A DNA stretch of 64,000 nucleotides, taken from Timema cristinae. Lineage: Eukaryota > Arthropoda > Insecta > Phasmatodea > Timematidae. The stretch is from NCBI GenBank assembly GCA_039000515.1, contig JBCFYV010000012.1, positions 121,356,605-121,420,604 of the forward strand. The letters run 5' to 3'. The notes under the pieces are model-generated. The model worked only from the letters and a program-made list of their open reading frames with translations, searched no databases and was not told where the DNA came from. The position numbers and the translations under genes were made by a program. This document shows positions 23,335 through 34,777 of the stretch, in pieces. Position 1 is the first letter of the stretch. Every line of letters starts with the position of its first letter.

Positions 23335-23490
23335 GAATGGGATAAGGATGGGGAATGCAGAGTTGATATGAAATGTACCCGCATTTGGTAGGGAAAGATT
23401 GGGATACTCACTTTGGGGGGGGGGGAGGGGGTATTTTCAGTAAACTCGACTGGGATTCGAGCACCGAACCTTTTCGCAGACGGATATTGT
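23335..23490 (-). mobile_element. SINE family 4 fragment, minus strand
   Basis: GTACCCGCATTTGGTAGGGA and ACTCGACTGGGATTCGAGCA match the family, with a poly-G run inserted at 23416. Confidence 0.6.
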
Positions 23491-23600
23491 GAAAGTGACC
23501 CCTTAGAACCACTAAATACAACATTAACCTTGAAACACTCTAATGAGTTATTTATTTTCGTGTTCTGTCTTTAGAAAGGTCTGATGCCTTGTCCAAATTA

Positions 23601-23846
23601 CCCGCCTCGGTGGCGTAGTTGGCTAACGCGCTTGTCGTGTTGAGCTCGACTGCTGAGGACGGGGATATCGAGGTTCGAATCTTGGTCGGGTGAACTGGGG
23701 GTGGTTTTTCCTAAATGGTTTTCCACTCTCCCTCCACGCAAATGCGGGTTCACTTCCCCTAATTTAACCTTCCCAATTCCTAATCCATTAGCGTAATTAG
23801 TACGTAAAGCGTATAACCCGAACGGGTAGTAAGACGCGGTGCTAAA

Positions 23847-23881
<35 letters not shown>
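23601..23881 (+). mobile_element. SINE family 2, young copy with perfect 11-bp duplication
   Basis: Full head, body and an (ATT)n tail. TTGTCCAAATT precedes it (23589-23599) and follows the tail (23882-23892), which is direct evidence for retrotransposition. Confidence 0.95.
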
Positions 23882-23883
<2 letters not shown>

Positions 23884-24612
23884 GTCCAAATTGAGTCCCA
23901 AGGCATATCCTAAGAGCGGCTTCCATCTTCATATCCGATCTTGTTTCCATCAATTGTATTGATGGTCCCTTTCTCTTTCCCACTTTGCCTTCCATGACGT
24001 CATTCAATGATACTTTTACTCTCATAATCTATTCACTAACATCCTCTTCTTGTTGAAAGCAGTCTTTACCATATATTATTATTATTATTAAATATTGTTG
24101 TTCAATATAATTATAAGTCGGACATAACATGAACACTCGGTTGAAAATGTAAATTCCTTAAAACAATTGAAAGGAACCGAGGAATGTTTAGCATGACTTT
24201 GACTTTCTTCATAGAAAACGTAAATAAAGTATATATATAAACCATTATAATGTATTTTAAAATATTTAATCAGGAATTAAAGAGATTGTAGGATTGATCT
24301 ATTATAGTTTTTAATGACCATTTAATCATTCACTGTGCAATAAGAATAATTAATCAATAAATAATCTTAGTGTATATTATTTATACAAATATCGTGGTCA
24401 AGAAAGATGGTGCCATAATAAAGCCGCCTGCAATCAATGTCGGGACGACTGACCATTCATATAATTTCGGTACTAATTTTAATCTTTCCGGCATCCTTAG
24501 ATTAAAACTGAACCATATAAGTTCTAAAGTCACTTTTTTTTATTTACTGCAACCATAGAGATGCTCTCTGTACCCTGTTAAATGACTTTATTTGGTCGAA
24601 GAAAGCTCTCTC

Positions 24613-24613
24613 T

Positions 24614-24706
<93 letters not shown>
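24613..24706. repeat. (AT)n then (AC)n compound microsatellite
   Basis: About 26 AT units followed by about 21 AC units. Confidence 0.95.
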
Positions 24707-24709
<3 letters not shown>

Positions 24710-25025
24710 CCCAATGGCTTTTTGGTGCTAACTGACAGCTAACAGCTGACGGCTTTGAAAAGTTACTAGACCAAATTATGTATACAGTAGCTCCGTGGCT
24801 TCTTTGGTGCCTTAATGTTGACTGTCAGAAATCAGCTGTGAGCTGTAAGTCAGCACCAAAGAAGCCGTGGGGCTACTGTATACCTAATTTGGTCTGGTGA
24901 CTTCAAAACCGTCAGCTGTCAGTCAGCACCAAAGAAGCCATGGGGCTACTGTATACATAATTTGGTCTGGTAACTTTTCAAAGCCGTCAGCTGTCAGTCA
25001 GCATCAAAGAAGCCACGGGGCTACT
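24705..25025. repeat. mixed inverted and tandem 75-bp repeat
   Basis: Units contain CAGCACCAAAGAAGCC, GGGGCTACTGTATAC and TAATTTGGTCTGGT. Three direct copies start at about 24851, 24924 and 24999, and an inverted copy with a further half unit lies at 24720-24812. The arms 24770-24811 and 24855-24897 are about 90% identical in inverted orientation. Confidence 0.85.
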
Positions 25026-25322
25026 GTTCAACCATTTATTTTAATCTCCGGATTGCGAGGGTTCGCGTAAAACGTCCTTGGAAAACAGCTTATTTCATGT
25101 TTATTTTTAATAAAATTATAATATAATGTTTTTAATTGCAGTGGGTACAAATTGGTACCTTTCTCTTTCCCCTCCATTTTGAACACTCAAACGTCTCCTC
25201 GTATAACGTGGGTTTTCTGACCCACGTCTTGGCGCTCCGGTGGGCGGCCCTCTTACGTAAGATAGTTTAGAAAATAAAAACATCTTTTGTTGCGGTCAAA
25301 TTTGATAACATTTTACGATAGC

Positions 25323-25333
25323 TATTATTATTA

Positions 25334-25377
<44 letters not shown>
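25323..25377. repeat. (ATT)n microsatellite
   Basis: About 18 ATT units with one ATC. No SINE body is attached. Confidence 0.93.
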
Positions 25378-25644
25378 TTAAAAGTATTTATAATTATCTA
25401 TTCATATAATAATGCTTTAAAAATTCACGAGATAAAAGACAAAAAACTCTATTTCCATACAGCCTATAGCTAAGATATTTGACCCATTTGACTCATATTA
25501 GGTAGATAAAGCAATAATTTTATTTTAATAAAATTCATAACAAACCCTTATTCCTAATATAAACATAGTTTTTTATATTTTTATATGAGATACTTAACGT
25601 GCGCTTTCTGAACTGACTGTTTATATCATCGTGCGGGAATTTCT

Positions 25645-25880
25645 CTGAGCGAGAGTGAAAGGGCTTTCCAATTTTTCCGGGGAAGGTATTTCTCCATACC
25701 TTCCAGGGTTCATTTATGTGTCCAAAATCGACATGGGACCGACGGTTTCTCTTCCCCTCCGAAGGAAGTTGTGCTACTTTTTTTTTCCGCTCAAGAGAAA
25801 TCAGTTGACCTCCGTTGGGTTTGAACACACGAAAATCGGACCCTGAGGCGAGCGCTTTACCCCTAAGACAACCGAGGTAA
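25645..25880 (-). mobile_element. SINE family 5, minus strand
   Basis: GAGCGAGAGTGAAAGGGCTT, CCGGGGAAGGTATTTCTCCA, CTCCGAAGGAAGTTGTGCTA and TTGGGTTTGAACACACGAAA. The best matched partner is the copy at 22744. The open frames across it are accidental. Confidence 0.72.
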
Positions 25881-26564
25881 ACTTAATATAGTTAATAATA
25901 ATATAATTCTAATGTTTCAAATCCATTCATATCCATCAAAGCGACAACTGCACTCCACATGACTTGACGTATGAATATATAGTGAGAGTAAAGTTTTTGT
26001 AACCTTTCTACGGAATCAATACACAAGTTGGACTGATTACAATGACCTCTGTTACATCTCTGTAAGATTGTGATAACATTTGGGTCTGACCTGCAACCCA
26101 AGTATAACTTGTGGAGCCACGGTTGTCTGTCCTAGGCACACTAAACGCTGTGTTTAGAAAGTATACGTTTACACCCTCCCACATTGTCCGTCATTCAGGC
26201 AGTCCGTATCTTTCGTTGCCCCTGGTAGAGTCAACAGCGTCATCGGCTAGGCCGAGATAAGGACGACAACATGTAATGAGTGGTATCTAACGATCGATGT
26301 GGTGTTTTTTTTTTATATTTTCAAGAGCCCATCCTACCACAAGCCACCTTCTGTTCCTTTATTGTCTGAGTGAGATGTGGCGGCGAGGAACTTAGGATAT
26401 CGGTAAAAAGTCACGTCATCAACAGAATTCGGTGGTCGTTTTTGGAAAGCTCTACACCGTGTTTTTTTTTTAAATTTGGCGTAACATTTTGAAAGATCCT
26501 CTTAAACTCTGTGCGTTGTGCTTTAAGTGCATACAGTGGTACTGTTGTGTGCTTCAATCTGTGT

Positions 26565-26900
26565 GAAGAAGCAGGCCCTTGCAAAGCTCATACTTTGTGC
26601 TTTGAAACCAACTGAATATTTAGCTTATATTTGGTGCTTCGAGAACATTTGAAGACTTGCATGACCGTTTCAAAGCTCATACTTTGTACTTCGAGAACAA
26701 TTGAAGACTTGTATGACCGTTTCAAAGCTCATACTTTGTGCTTCGAGAACATTTGAAGACTTGTATGACTGTTTGAAAGCTTATACTTTGTGCTTCGAGA
26801 ACAATTGAAGACTTGTCTGACCATTCTAAGGTTCATATTCTGTGCTTTAAGCTTTGAGAACATTTGAAAATTTGTCGAATCCTTCAAGGCCTTATTCTCT
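26565..26900 (+). repeat. 52-bp tandem repeat, about 5-6 copies
   Basis: Unit GTGCTTCGAGAACATTTGAA, GACTTGTATGACCGTTTCAA and AGCTCATACTTT. The outer copies are diverged, so this is an old array. Confidence 0.9.
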
Positions 26901-27371
26901 ACGCTTTGATTATCTTTGGATATTTACCGGATTGTTTTTTAAGGTGCACCCATAGAAGAGTTGTGTCGGTTCCAGGACATGCGTGGGTGGCTTTTGATCC
27001 GTTACTTGAATATCTCTGTGACGTTTCTTGATCTTCTGTTACACCATAGACTGACACTAAACCAATAGTTTGTTCTCGACTTTGATATACACTTGTTTGT
27101 CATCATACTTTTGGAAAGAGGGAATGTGAGAGAATAAACATATCGCTTATATATATAGTTTGGTTCGAACTGTAGTGTCGTTGAAACCCCTGTTCACGCT
27201 GGCGAGGTCACATTTATTCCGGTGCAGAGTGGGGTGAGTATTTTCAAGGTTCATCTATAACTCTTTGTGTGTGTGTGTGTGTGTGACGTCAAATATCTAG
27301 ACGCATTGTTGTATCTACCTCACATGGTAAACAGGACCTTTAAAAAAATAAAAATACTTTTATTTCTCTTA

Positions 27372-27657
27372 GGTGACCTGGTGGTCTAGGGGTAAGGTGT
27401 CAGACTTCTGAGTTGGCGGCCGGGGTTCAATCCTCGGTCCCGGCAAAGATTTATCTGATTTCCAAACTCTTCCTACACCTCTGACAAGACATCTTGTGAA
27501 TGTGTGGAATGCCAGGTCGCCACCGTGGTTCGGATTCCACGTTAAACTGTAGGTCCTCCATTTCATCTCACAATCACCCTACCATTACACATTAGCGTAA
27601 GTGCGTATAACCCGAACGGGTAGTAAGACGCGGTGCTAATAATAATAATAATAATAA
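27372..27657 (+). mobile_element. SINE family 3 with perfect 12-bp target duplication
   Basis: Head GGTGACCTGGTGGTCTAGGG, B box GGGGTTCAATCCTCGG, and the same 3' module as family 2 (CCCGAACGGGTAGTAAGACG) with an AAT tail. TTTATTTCTCTT flanks it at 27359-27370 and 27658-27669. Confidence 0.94.
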
Positions 27658-27689
27658 TTTATTTCTCTTTTTTTCCCCCTCGTAGCCCT

Positions 27690-28735
27690 TCGGGTAAAGT
27701 AAGTATTATGTTAGTCAAACAAATCGTATCCGAGATTTTATTGCATGTCGACGTTTCATTGAATTGATAAAAGTTTTTTTTTTACAATGGCGTCTGTCTG
27801 TGTCTCAGACTAGAGCCGAAACTATTTTAAAACTTGGTATTTAGGGGTTAAATAAGGTTTCCTAAAGGTTTTTTTTTTTAATCCAACCCTAAAACTTAAG
27901 GGGCCTAATTTTTTCAAGGCCGAAAAAGAAAAAACGGTACGCTGCACCGCACAAACGTTCTCTCGCTTTTATCTAAAATAGACATTTACTAAAAACTTGT
28001 AAGATTTGTGAAACGAAATATACATTGTTGTTGAAAGATTTCACCAAAGACCATAAATGAAATAATATACAGTGTTACTTACTCTGTGGCACTAGGAACT
28101 AGGAACACTGTTACAGATAAATGAGAAGAGAGAAACATCTTTGTCCACCAAAGAGCATAAGACTCAAATTAATTTTCAAAAATACTTGCTTATAGCCCAA
28201 AAATTATTGGTTTTATAAAATTATATTTCAAATAAAATATTTTTAGCTTTAATAGTACTACAACTTTACAAAGATAAGTTTTTTGTATCTCAAATAGTTG
28301 CGGGGAAATGATAAAAATTTGAAATTTTCCTAGATGTAAAGTACCCTAAAAGTAATTTTCATGATAAAATGAGAATTGTCATCTTGTTTATAATGATAAA
28401 CCGTGTATAGAAAAATTTAATCAAACTCGTTGGCGCGAATTTCGAGAAAATCGATTTTCTCTCTTTTTGGCTTTCAGTAAACTAACCTTAAATTTAAATT
28501 TTGATATATAATTCGAAATATCCTTCGGTGGGACCTTATGAAAATTCCAAATACCAAGTTTAAACCCAATTGGTAAAATAGTTTCGGCTTTAGCCCAAGG
28601 TACAGACAGACAGACGACATTGCGGAAAAAAAATTTGTTTTGTTTCATAGGATCATGAAACGTTGACATTTATTAAAATCTAGAGTTAGATTTTTGTTAC
28701 GATCACAATACTTTCTCTCCGAGGTGTCGAGACAA
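27690..28735. mobile_element. long-TIR element of about 1.05 kb
   Basis: The left end (about 27690-27880) and the reverse complement of the right end (about 28545-28735) share CGTCTGTCTG, AGAGCCGAAACTATTTTA-like, AACTTGGTATTT and CGACGTTTCAT-like blocks in the same order. The interior is AT-rich without a transposase. A second, interrupted copy lies in Ac78C intron 6 at about 51960-53410. Confidence 0.72.
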
Positions 28736-29299
28736 GTAAAAATCCAAATATCTTATAGGGACATTGAATTTTCAACCCTCCTTTGGCTTAAGGGTCTAAA
28801 CCCCTCAAAACTACAATTATATATATATCTCCGCCCCTCTCCCACACACAAGTTCAGACAAATAAGATTCCACGTCACTATTTGTGACATCACTCTTGAT
28901 ATCAAGGATACAGTGTATTAATGACCTCATTGTTATTATTTATTTCTACAACTGTGTGATGGGTGCTATCGAGCTTTGAACTTCACTCCGTGTCAAGGTC
29001 AGACCGTATTTGTTGGATAATTTACTTTGTCGCCTTTACCACGTCACAGGGAACCCTTATACAGTCAAATTTTCATAGGAAATGCCATATCTTCCAGACA
29101 TATGTCACTGGATCTACTTTCCCGGAGTGCGAACATTAATAATTTGGTTCCAGGTTAGCAACCTGGTAGACGGGCGTATGGCATCAATCCTGTTTTAAAA
29201 AAACCACAACTACCGTGTTTGTTTGAAGAAGGACAGGTGTTGATACCTCACCATCAACTTTTAAAGCCTAGTACGCACTAGGAAACATTTCTCCGGAAA

Positions 29300-30012
29300 C
29301 ATTGTTTGAAACTGTTAGCTGCAACAGTTTGCAAACAATTGGGAAACAGTTAGCTGCAACAGTTTACAAACAATTGGGAAACTGTTAGCTGCAACAGTTT
29401 GCAAACAATTGGGAAACAGTTAGCTGTCAACAGTTTACAAAAATTGGGAAACAGTTATCTGCAACAGTTTGCAAACAATTGGGAAACTGTTAGCTGCAAC
29501 AGTTTTCAAACAATGGGAAACTGTTAGCTGCAACAGTTTACAAACAATTGGGAAACAGTTAGCTGCAACAGTTTTCAAACAATGGGAAACTGTTAGCTGC
29601 AACAGTTTGCAAACAATTGGGAAACAGTTAGCTGCAACCGTTTGAAAATTATCAGGAAACTGTTAGCTGCAACAGTTTACAAACAATTGGGAAACTGTTA
29701 GCTGCAGCAGTTTACAAACAATTGGGAAACTGTTAGCTGCAGCAGTTTACAAACAATTGGGAAATTGTTATCTGCAACAGTTTGCAAACAATTGGGAAAC
29801 TGTTACTGCAACAGTTTACAAAAATTGGGAAACAGTTATCTGCAACAGTTTGCAAACAATTGGGAAACTGTTAGCTGCAACAGTTTGCAAACAATTGGGA
29901 AATTGTTATCTGCAACAGTTTGCAAACAATTGGGAAATTGTTATCTGCAACAGTTTACAAAAATTGGGAAACTGTTAGCTGCAACAAGTTGAAAACTATT
30001 GGGAAACTGTTT
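29300..30012 (+). repeat. 35-bp minisatellite, about 20 copies
   Basis: Unit GTTAGCTGCAACAGTTTGCA and AACAATTGGGAAACT, with TTTACA/TTTGCA and AGCTGC/ATCTGC variants. Related sequence (ACTGTTTACAAACATTTTG, TTTGCAAACATGGAAAACAG) reappears at 30500-30560. The repeat is largely self-complementary in GTTTGCAAAC. Confidence 0.95.
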
Positions 30013-30019
30013 GAAAATA

Positions 30020-30870
30020 AATAGTCGTGTTTTCTAAGAAGGAATCATGTTTCTTCTCATTCTTTTCAAATAGGTTACAAGAAACAATGTTTGCCAACAT
30101 CCTCAGCAACAAACAACTTGGATCAGTTTGATTCTGCAGTTCACAGAGATTACATCAGTTTCTGGCTTGTCATTTGTCATGTCGGGGTCAACTGAATGGA
30201 CATGGAGACTTATAGAGAGATATTTCACACAAACACATTGCATGTGACATTCGTGGACTATAAAAATAGCGTAACAATACGGGATTTATATATTGAAATA
30301 GGTGAGAAATACTCGGTTTGTCCGAATGAAGCGGGGAGGGGGGAATTAAAGGCCTTTCTTGTGCAATTTTGAGGAGAGCACTCTAATTTTTTAAGCACAA
30401 GCCATAAAAGCATCCTCCTCAATAGACATCTTACATTCAACTGAACTCTGTAAGCTAAACAATGTTTTATAATTGTAGTCTGGATGAGAAATAATGTTTG
30501 ATAACTGTTTACAAACATTTTGTTTCCAATCAAAGTTTGCAAACATGGAAAACAGTTTCCAATCAAAGTTTCAAGTGCGTACTAGGCTCAAGTATCATAA
30601 CTGCAGCTATTATTATAACTTTTCTTACATTTTATCTCTATTATTACCTATATTTTTAAAATATAGGGTTTTCAATGCTATGGCGGCATGTGGATATATT
30701 TCGCCTTCATTTGGTCGTGAACTATATTTGTAAGCAACGAACTACTTCTTAAATAGCGTGAAGTTTTCACACGTCTTCAGAGCAGCTCATCGATCCGATG
30801 GACTCAAGTTACTTCCATGCTCTCCTAATACCCTCCACACAACAATGCTGCTCCGCGGGACCGTTTAACA
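30020..30870. other. intergenic, minisatellite-related sequence only
   Basis: Scattered words of the 35-bp unit at 30480-30560 and otherwise unique AT-rich DNA. No coding sequence supported. Confidence 0.6.
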
Positions 30871-30875
30871 CAATA

Positions 30876-31056
30876 CAGTCCCGATTATCCGGCACCTTAA
30901 CTTCCCTATTATCTAAGTTTCCATATTACCCGAAGTTACGTATTATTCGAGGTTCCGTAATATTCAAGGTTCCATAATATCCGAGGTTCTTTATTATTCG
31001 ATGTTTCGTACTATCTAAGGTTTCGTATTATCCGAGGTGTTAATACAATTATTTAT
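30876..31056. mobile_element. Tigger-like end followed by degenerate short repeats
   Basis: CAGTCCCGATTATCCGGC at 30876 matches the terminus of the element at 10878. It is followed by about nine degenerate copies of a 16-18 bp motif resembling TATTATCCGAGGTTCCG. The right end is missing; a SINE follows. Confidence 0.5.
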
Positions 31057-31310
31057 ATTCTGAAAATTGAAAAATGACACCTGGACACGGGAATTGAACC
31101 CGGGATCTTCGGCTTAGTACGCCAATGCTCTTACCACTGAGCTATCCAGGATTCGTCCCGTGCCCATGGTCATTCTTCACTCATATTTTAAGGCAGAGTC
31201 TATGATGGACGTGCGGAAGTCGTCAGCTTATAAACATGTGATTATATAAGATCACATCCATCAGACAACGCAGCCACCTGCGACTCGGTAGATGGCATGA
31301 TTGCAGCCAA
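31057..31310 (-). mobile_element. SINE family 6 with intact tRNA-like cloverleaf, minus strand
   Basis: 31080-31150 reversed reads CCTGGATAGCTCAGTGGTAA onward: a 7-bp acceptor stem (CCTGGAT with GTCCAGG), a D arm, an anticodon arm with loop GTACTAA and a B box GGGTTCAATTCCCG. The downstream unique part (AAGGCAGAGTCTATGATGGA) is shared with 46.9 and 52.9 kb, which makes it a SINE rather than a free tRNA gene. Confidence 0.8.
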
Positions 31311-31946
31311 TTGACAATTATATTATAATTGTACGGGATTGCATATATTAATGAATCAGCCGAAGTTTCTTGCTATCTGATTCATTACAATTATTTATGC
31401 TTAGTGAGAATTGTCTAAGTGTTTTATTTATAGAGTCTGTCTATTGTACACTCATTTTGTCTGTTTTATTTATTGTTTAGTGAATTTGTTTTAAATGTTT
31501 TTCATCTCACAGCTTTCCTTCTCTGATAATTTACCCCGTGTCATTACGTATAGTCCGAGTATTCGGTAATCTGATGTAGTGTCTGTCACATCCACACACA
31601 TATGATTATCGAAACCACTGGAACATATATATTTAAGAAGGGGCAGAGTTTGCCCATCGTAGCTGCCCAATAGCTCATGCACGAGGACTTTAATTAGCTG
31701 CAAGAAGTCTTACGTCATCATTGACAGAATGACAAGAGTTTGTCCTCGTATGGCTGAAGTGGAATTGAAATGTTTATACGTTTGATATCTGGGGGGAAAC
31801 CGCTATCGATCATAATACACGTTTTTTTTTATCAAATAAACAAAAATAGAAAATTCTGTTCTTTTAGGTTTTGTCCTGTGGTTTAAGCTATGAATGTGCA
31901 AAGTTTCAGTTTTAGATTTTATCCAGGGGCTCCTGGAGTGTGTGGG

Positions 31947-31971
31947 AACACACACACACACACACACACAT
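31947..31971. repeat. (CA)n microsatellite
   Basis: A short CA run followed by an AT-rich stretch. Confidence 0.9.
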
Positions 31972-32787
31972 ATTAGGAAAGGTTAATATATTATATATAT
32001 ATTGTATATATGATATGTACACACAGACGGGTCTCGATAATTCTATGTGGATATGACTCAGGCTACCTCGGTTTACCGATTACGAAATAGCATGAGAACA
32101 ATGCTCAAACAAGGGAAGTTGTAAATTAACAGAACACTTGAGAAAAAAACAAGCCACTAAACAATAAACAAAACAAACAAAATAATTGTACAATAGACAC
32201 TTGATAAACAAAGTATGTCATTGACTTTGCTCACGAAATATAAATAGTAGTACTACCACCTCGGATAATCGATACTATTCTGTGTGTAAGGAATCAATTA
32301 AAACCATATTTATAGCAATTAACTAAAACTATTAACTAATTTATGTATATCTTACAAATTTAGAATTACTTATGCTAATATTTCTATAGATATGATCATA
32401 GGTTGGGTAGTAAAAATATTGAGACTTAGACGTTAAAACTTATTTATAATAAGATTCTACAAATTATTGCTAAAGTTTTGTATAAACATTTTATGGGCAA
32501 TTAAAAAAAAAATGTTGCCCACCACATTCTTCTTTCGTCATTTCCTGAAAATATCCACCGATTTTAAATATTTAAATTCTGATGGTATGGTATTCCCCGC
32601 TTGAAAGGTAGAGGATTGTTTTCAAATGGTTTGTTCCCTGTTTGGTTACTTGCTGAGAAGATATCTATCGTGCCTTATATTTATATCTTCTGAGTAGAGA
32701 TAGGACGGGCATTTCGACTAAATAAGTTTATAAAGTCGTCAACTATAACTCAAAATATGACGGTTTTTCATATAATCTCTGTTCAGC

Positions 32788-32885
32788 GTAGGAATTGTTT
32801 TCTGAAAGGCCTTTTTCCCTACCAGAAATATATTATATAGTAGGATATTGGTAGGAAAAAAGACCTTTTGGAGAGCAATTCCTAC
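32788..32885. other. 98-nt precursor-like hairpin
   Basis: The arms 32788-32824 and 32849-32885 pair over 37 bases, with only two non-pairing positions and four G-U pairs when read on the plus strand, around a 24-base AT-rich loop. The size and shape fit a microRNA precursor or a small MITE. No family is recognised. Confidence 0.45.
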
Positions 32886-33589
32886 CGTGAATGGAGTTTA
32901 CATATATATATATATATATATATATTCACTAAACTATTCTCTAGTTTAAAATAAAAAAATCGAATAAACAAGAGAAATAGGGAAAAAAAGGTGAGGGAGT
33001 AATTCCAATTTCAACTCATATTTATCGTTTGGGACATTCGCTAGAGACACTCATGATATCTTTATAATTCTCTTTAGATTAGTGTTAAAAAGATTTATTT
33101 TATAGTTAAATTTAATTTTAAAATTTTTACTAGGGTCTTGTGGGTTTTTGTGTGAATAAGTGTCATGAAAAAATGTGTGTAATGTCGCTGCTTCCACACC
33201 CACCACGCCCCGTGGGCAAATCTATCAGGATGGTTCATTGGGTCGGGTTGACTATCGATAAATAATGGTTGGTTTCACTAATTTAGTTTATTTGACGTTT
33301 AGATGGATATTAACTGGAATATACACAGTGTGATGTTGGTTGAATAGGTTTAGTTTGAGAGATATTTAATAAAGGTCCCCAGCTTCTGTCAGTGTCCTAC
33401 AGTCTAACAATCCACTCGTTGACCTAACCTAGATGTTACGTCACTAACACTCGGGATCACATCACATCATATCACTATAACGTGAACCAAGGACCAATAG
33501 ACTCGAGTATTTTGAGGAACCCACTCTCTCTCGTGCAGTGCTTACATTAAACACCTTGGATATTATCCCAGACTGGCCATCGGTCAGGC

Positions 33590-34090
33590 AGTGGTAAGGT
33601 AGGATTCCCTCAGCGCATCTTGCGTCTGCGACCGCAGACGTGGAATGCAATGTTCCCCTAGATGCGTCTCTTGGTCGCCAGTCATGGGTAATTTTATATG
33701 TAGTACAGATCGTTCCTCAGTTAACAGAGTTTTTCAATTATGTTTTATTTGATGTCCCGTGCTATTTTGTTATTTTGGAATAGTGTGGATAAAAACTAAT
33801 AGTTTGTTCGACCAACTTTTCCTGAGATTTCTTTCCGTGTGTTGTCCTTAACATGTTCCTTAACATGTTGGTCCCGGTACATTGGTGAAGATATGTAAAA
33901 AAATTAGGGGTGCTTTGCCACATCTACAATTACATTTTCATCCTCTTCTATGGAGAATTCTTGGAGCATTTTCAAAACATAACGAACTATGGAAACCAGT
34001 CCGGTCGCCTCGAAGGAACTGGCCACATAACAAACTGTGGAAACCAGTCCGGTCGCAGACGCGATACTCGCCGAGGGAATCCTACCTGTA
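33590..34090. repeat. inverted repeat with internal 51-bp duplication
   Basis: 33597-33635 (AGGATTCCCTCAGCGCATCT) is the approximate reverse complement of 34045-34085. Just before it, ACTATGGAAACCAGTCCGGTCG is present twice, 51 bases apart (33985 and 34036). Probably a transposon relic; nothing coding is recognised. Confidence 0.6.
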
Positions 34091-34665
34091 GGTCGCAAGA
34101 CACTAGAAGATGGACCCTTTACTTCGACTTTCCAGACAGATCGAGATCTGTTGTCGCTAGTGGGCAGAACTGGCAGTTTTTATATCCCCAAATTAGGCTC
34201 TTTTTCCACCTCTAAGTTTGCCATGATAGTCAATAGTAGGTTTACAAGTAGGCACAACATTATTTAATAACAACAATAATAATGATTATGTTGGCACGTG
34301 ACGGTCGATGCAGTAACTGCTGAAAAAAAAAGCGAGTTTGATTAAGTCATGCTCGAACAGTAAAACAGAAAGACAGAATATATCAACCTTTAAAAATAAT
34401 GTACCTTTTCCGCCTTTATTACTCTCTACACTTAAAATAATTTTGAAATTTTAATTCGAACGAATCTACTACTAAACATATACAAAACATAATGTTTTGC
34501 TTCTTTAGTGGCTGCTATCCAGCGTTCAATGTTGGCCACATACGAAGACACTAACACTCTGTACACCCCTTTTTTTGATTATGTTTAATACAACATCATA
34601 ACTGCAGAACTAACACAGTGTATTTGACCGCCTTTGACGTCTGTCTGTTTGTCTGTCTATTGTAG

Positions 34666-34777
34666 GGCTCTGAACGGGTCGGCCCGCAAACAACTCTGGG
34701 TGAAGGCTGTCAGGAAGATCACCTCCCAGAGGTACCATGATCCTCCAGGAGACCTCAAGAACTGTCACATCCACAAG
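34666..34777 (+). CDS. Ac78C: Ac78C exon 1 of those seen: N-terminal calmodulin-binding-like segment
   Basis: Acceptor TCTATTGTAG ends at 34665 and donor GTAACA starts at 34778. It encodes [17 protein letters not shown], which resembles the amphipathic N-terminal calmodulin-binding motif known for vertebrate AC8. The first base completes a codon from an upstream exon, so this is not the first coding exon. Confidence 0.75.

Larger units (their letters stand above)
31320..34665. other. gene-poor interval upstream of the first visible Ac78C exon
   Basis: Apart from the hairpin at 32788 and the inverted repeat at 33590, I see AT-rich unique DNA. The true first exons of Ac78C may lie here or further left, but none can be recognised. 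Confidence 0.55.

Noticed and set aside
25204..25227. Short perfect hairpin ACGTGGGT-TTTCTG-ACCCACGT as a histone-type 3' end
   Set aside because: The stem and loop do not match the histone stem-loop, and no histone gene is nearby.
31080..31150. Functional tRNA gene on the minus strand
   Set aside because: The cloverleaf is good, but the sequence recurs with a shared non-tRNA body at 46.9 and 52.8 kb, and the T stem has a mismatch, so a SINE-type element is the better call.
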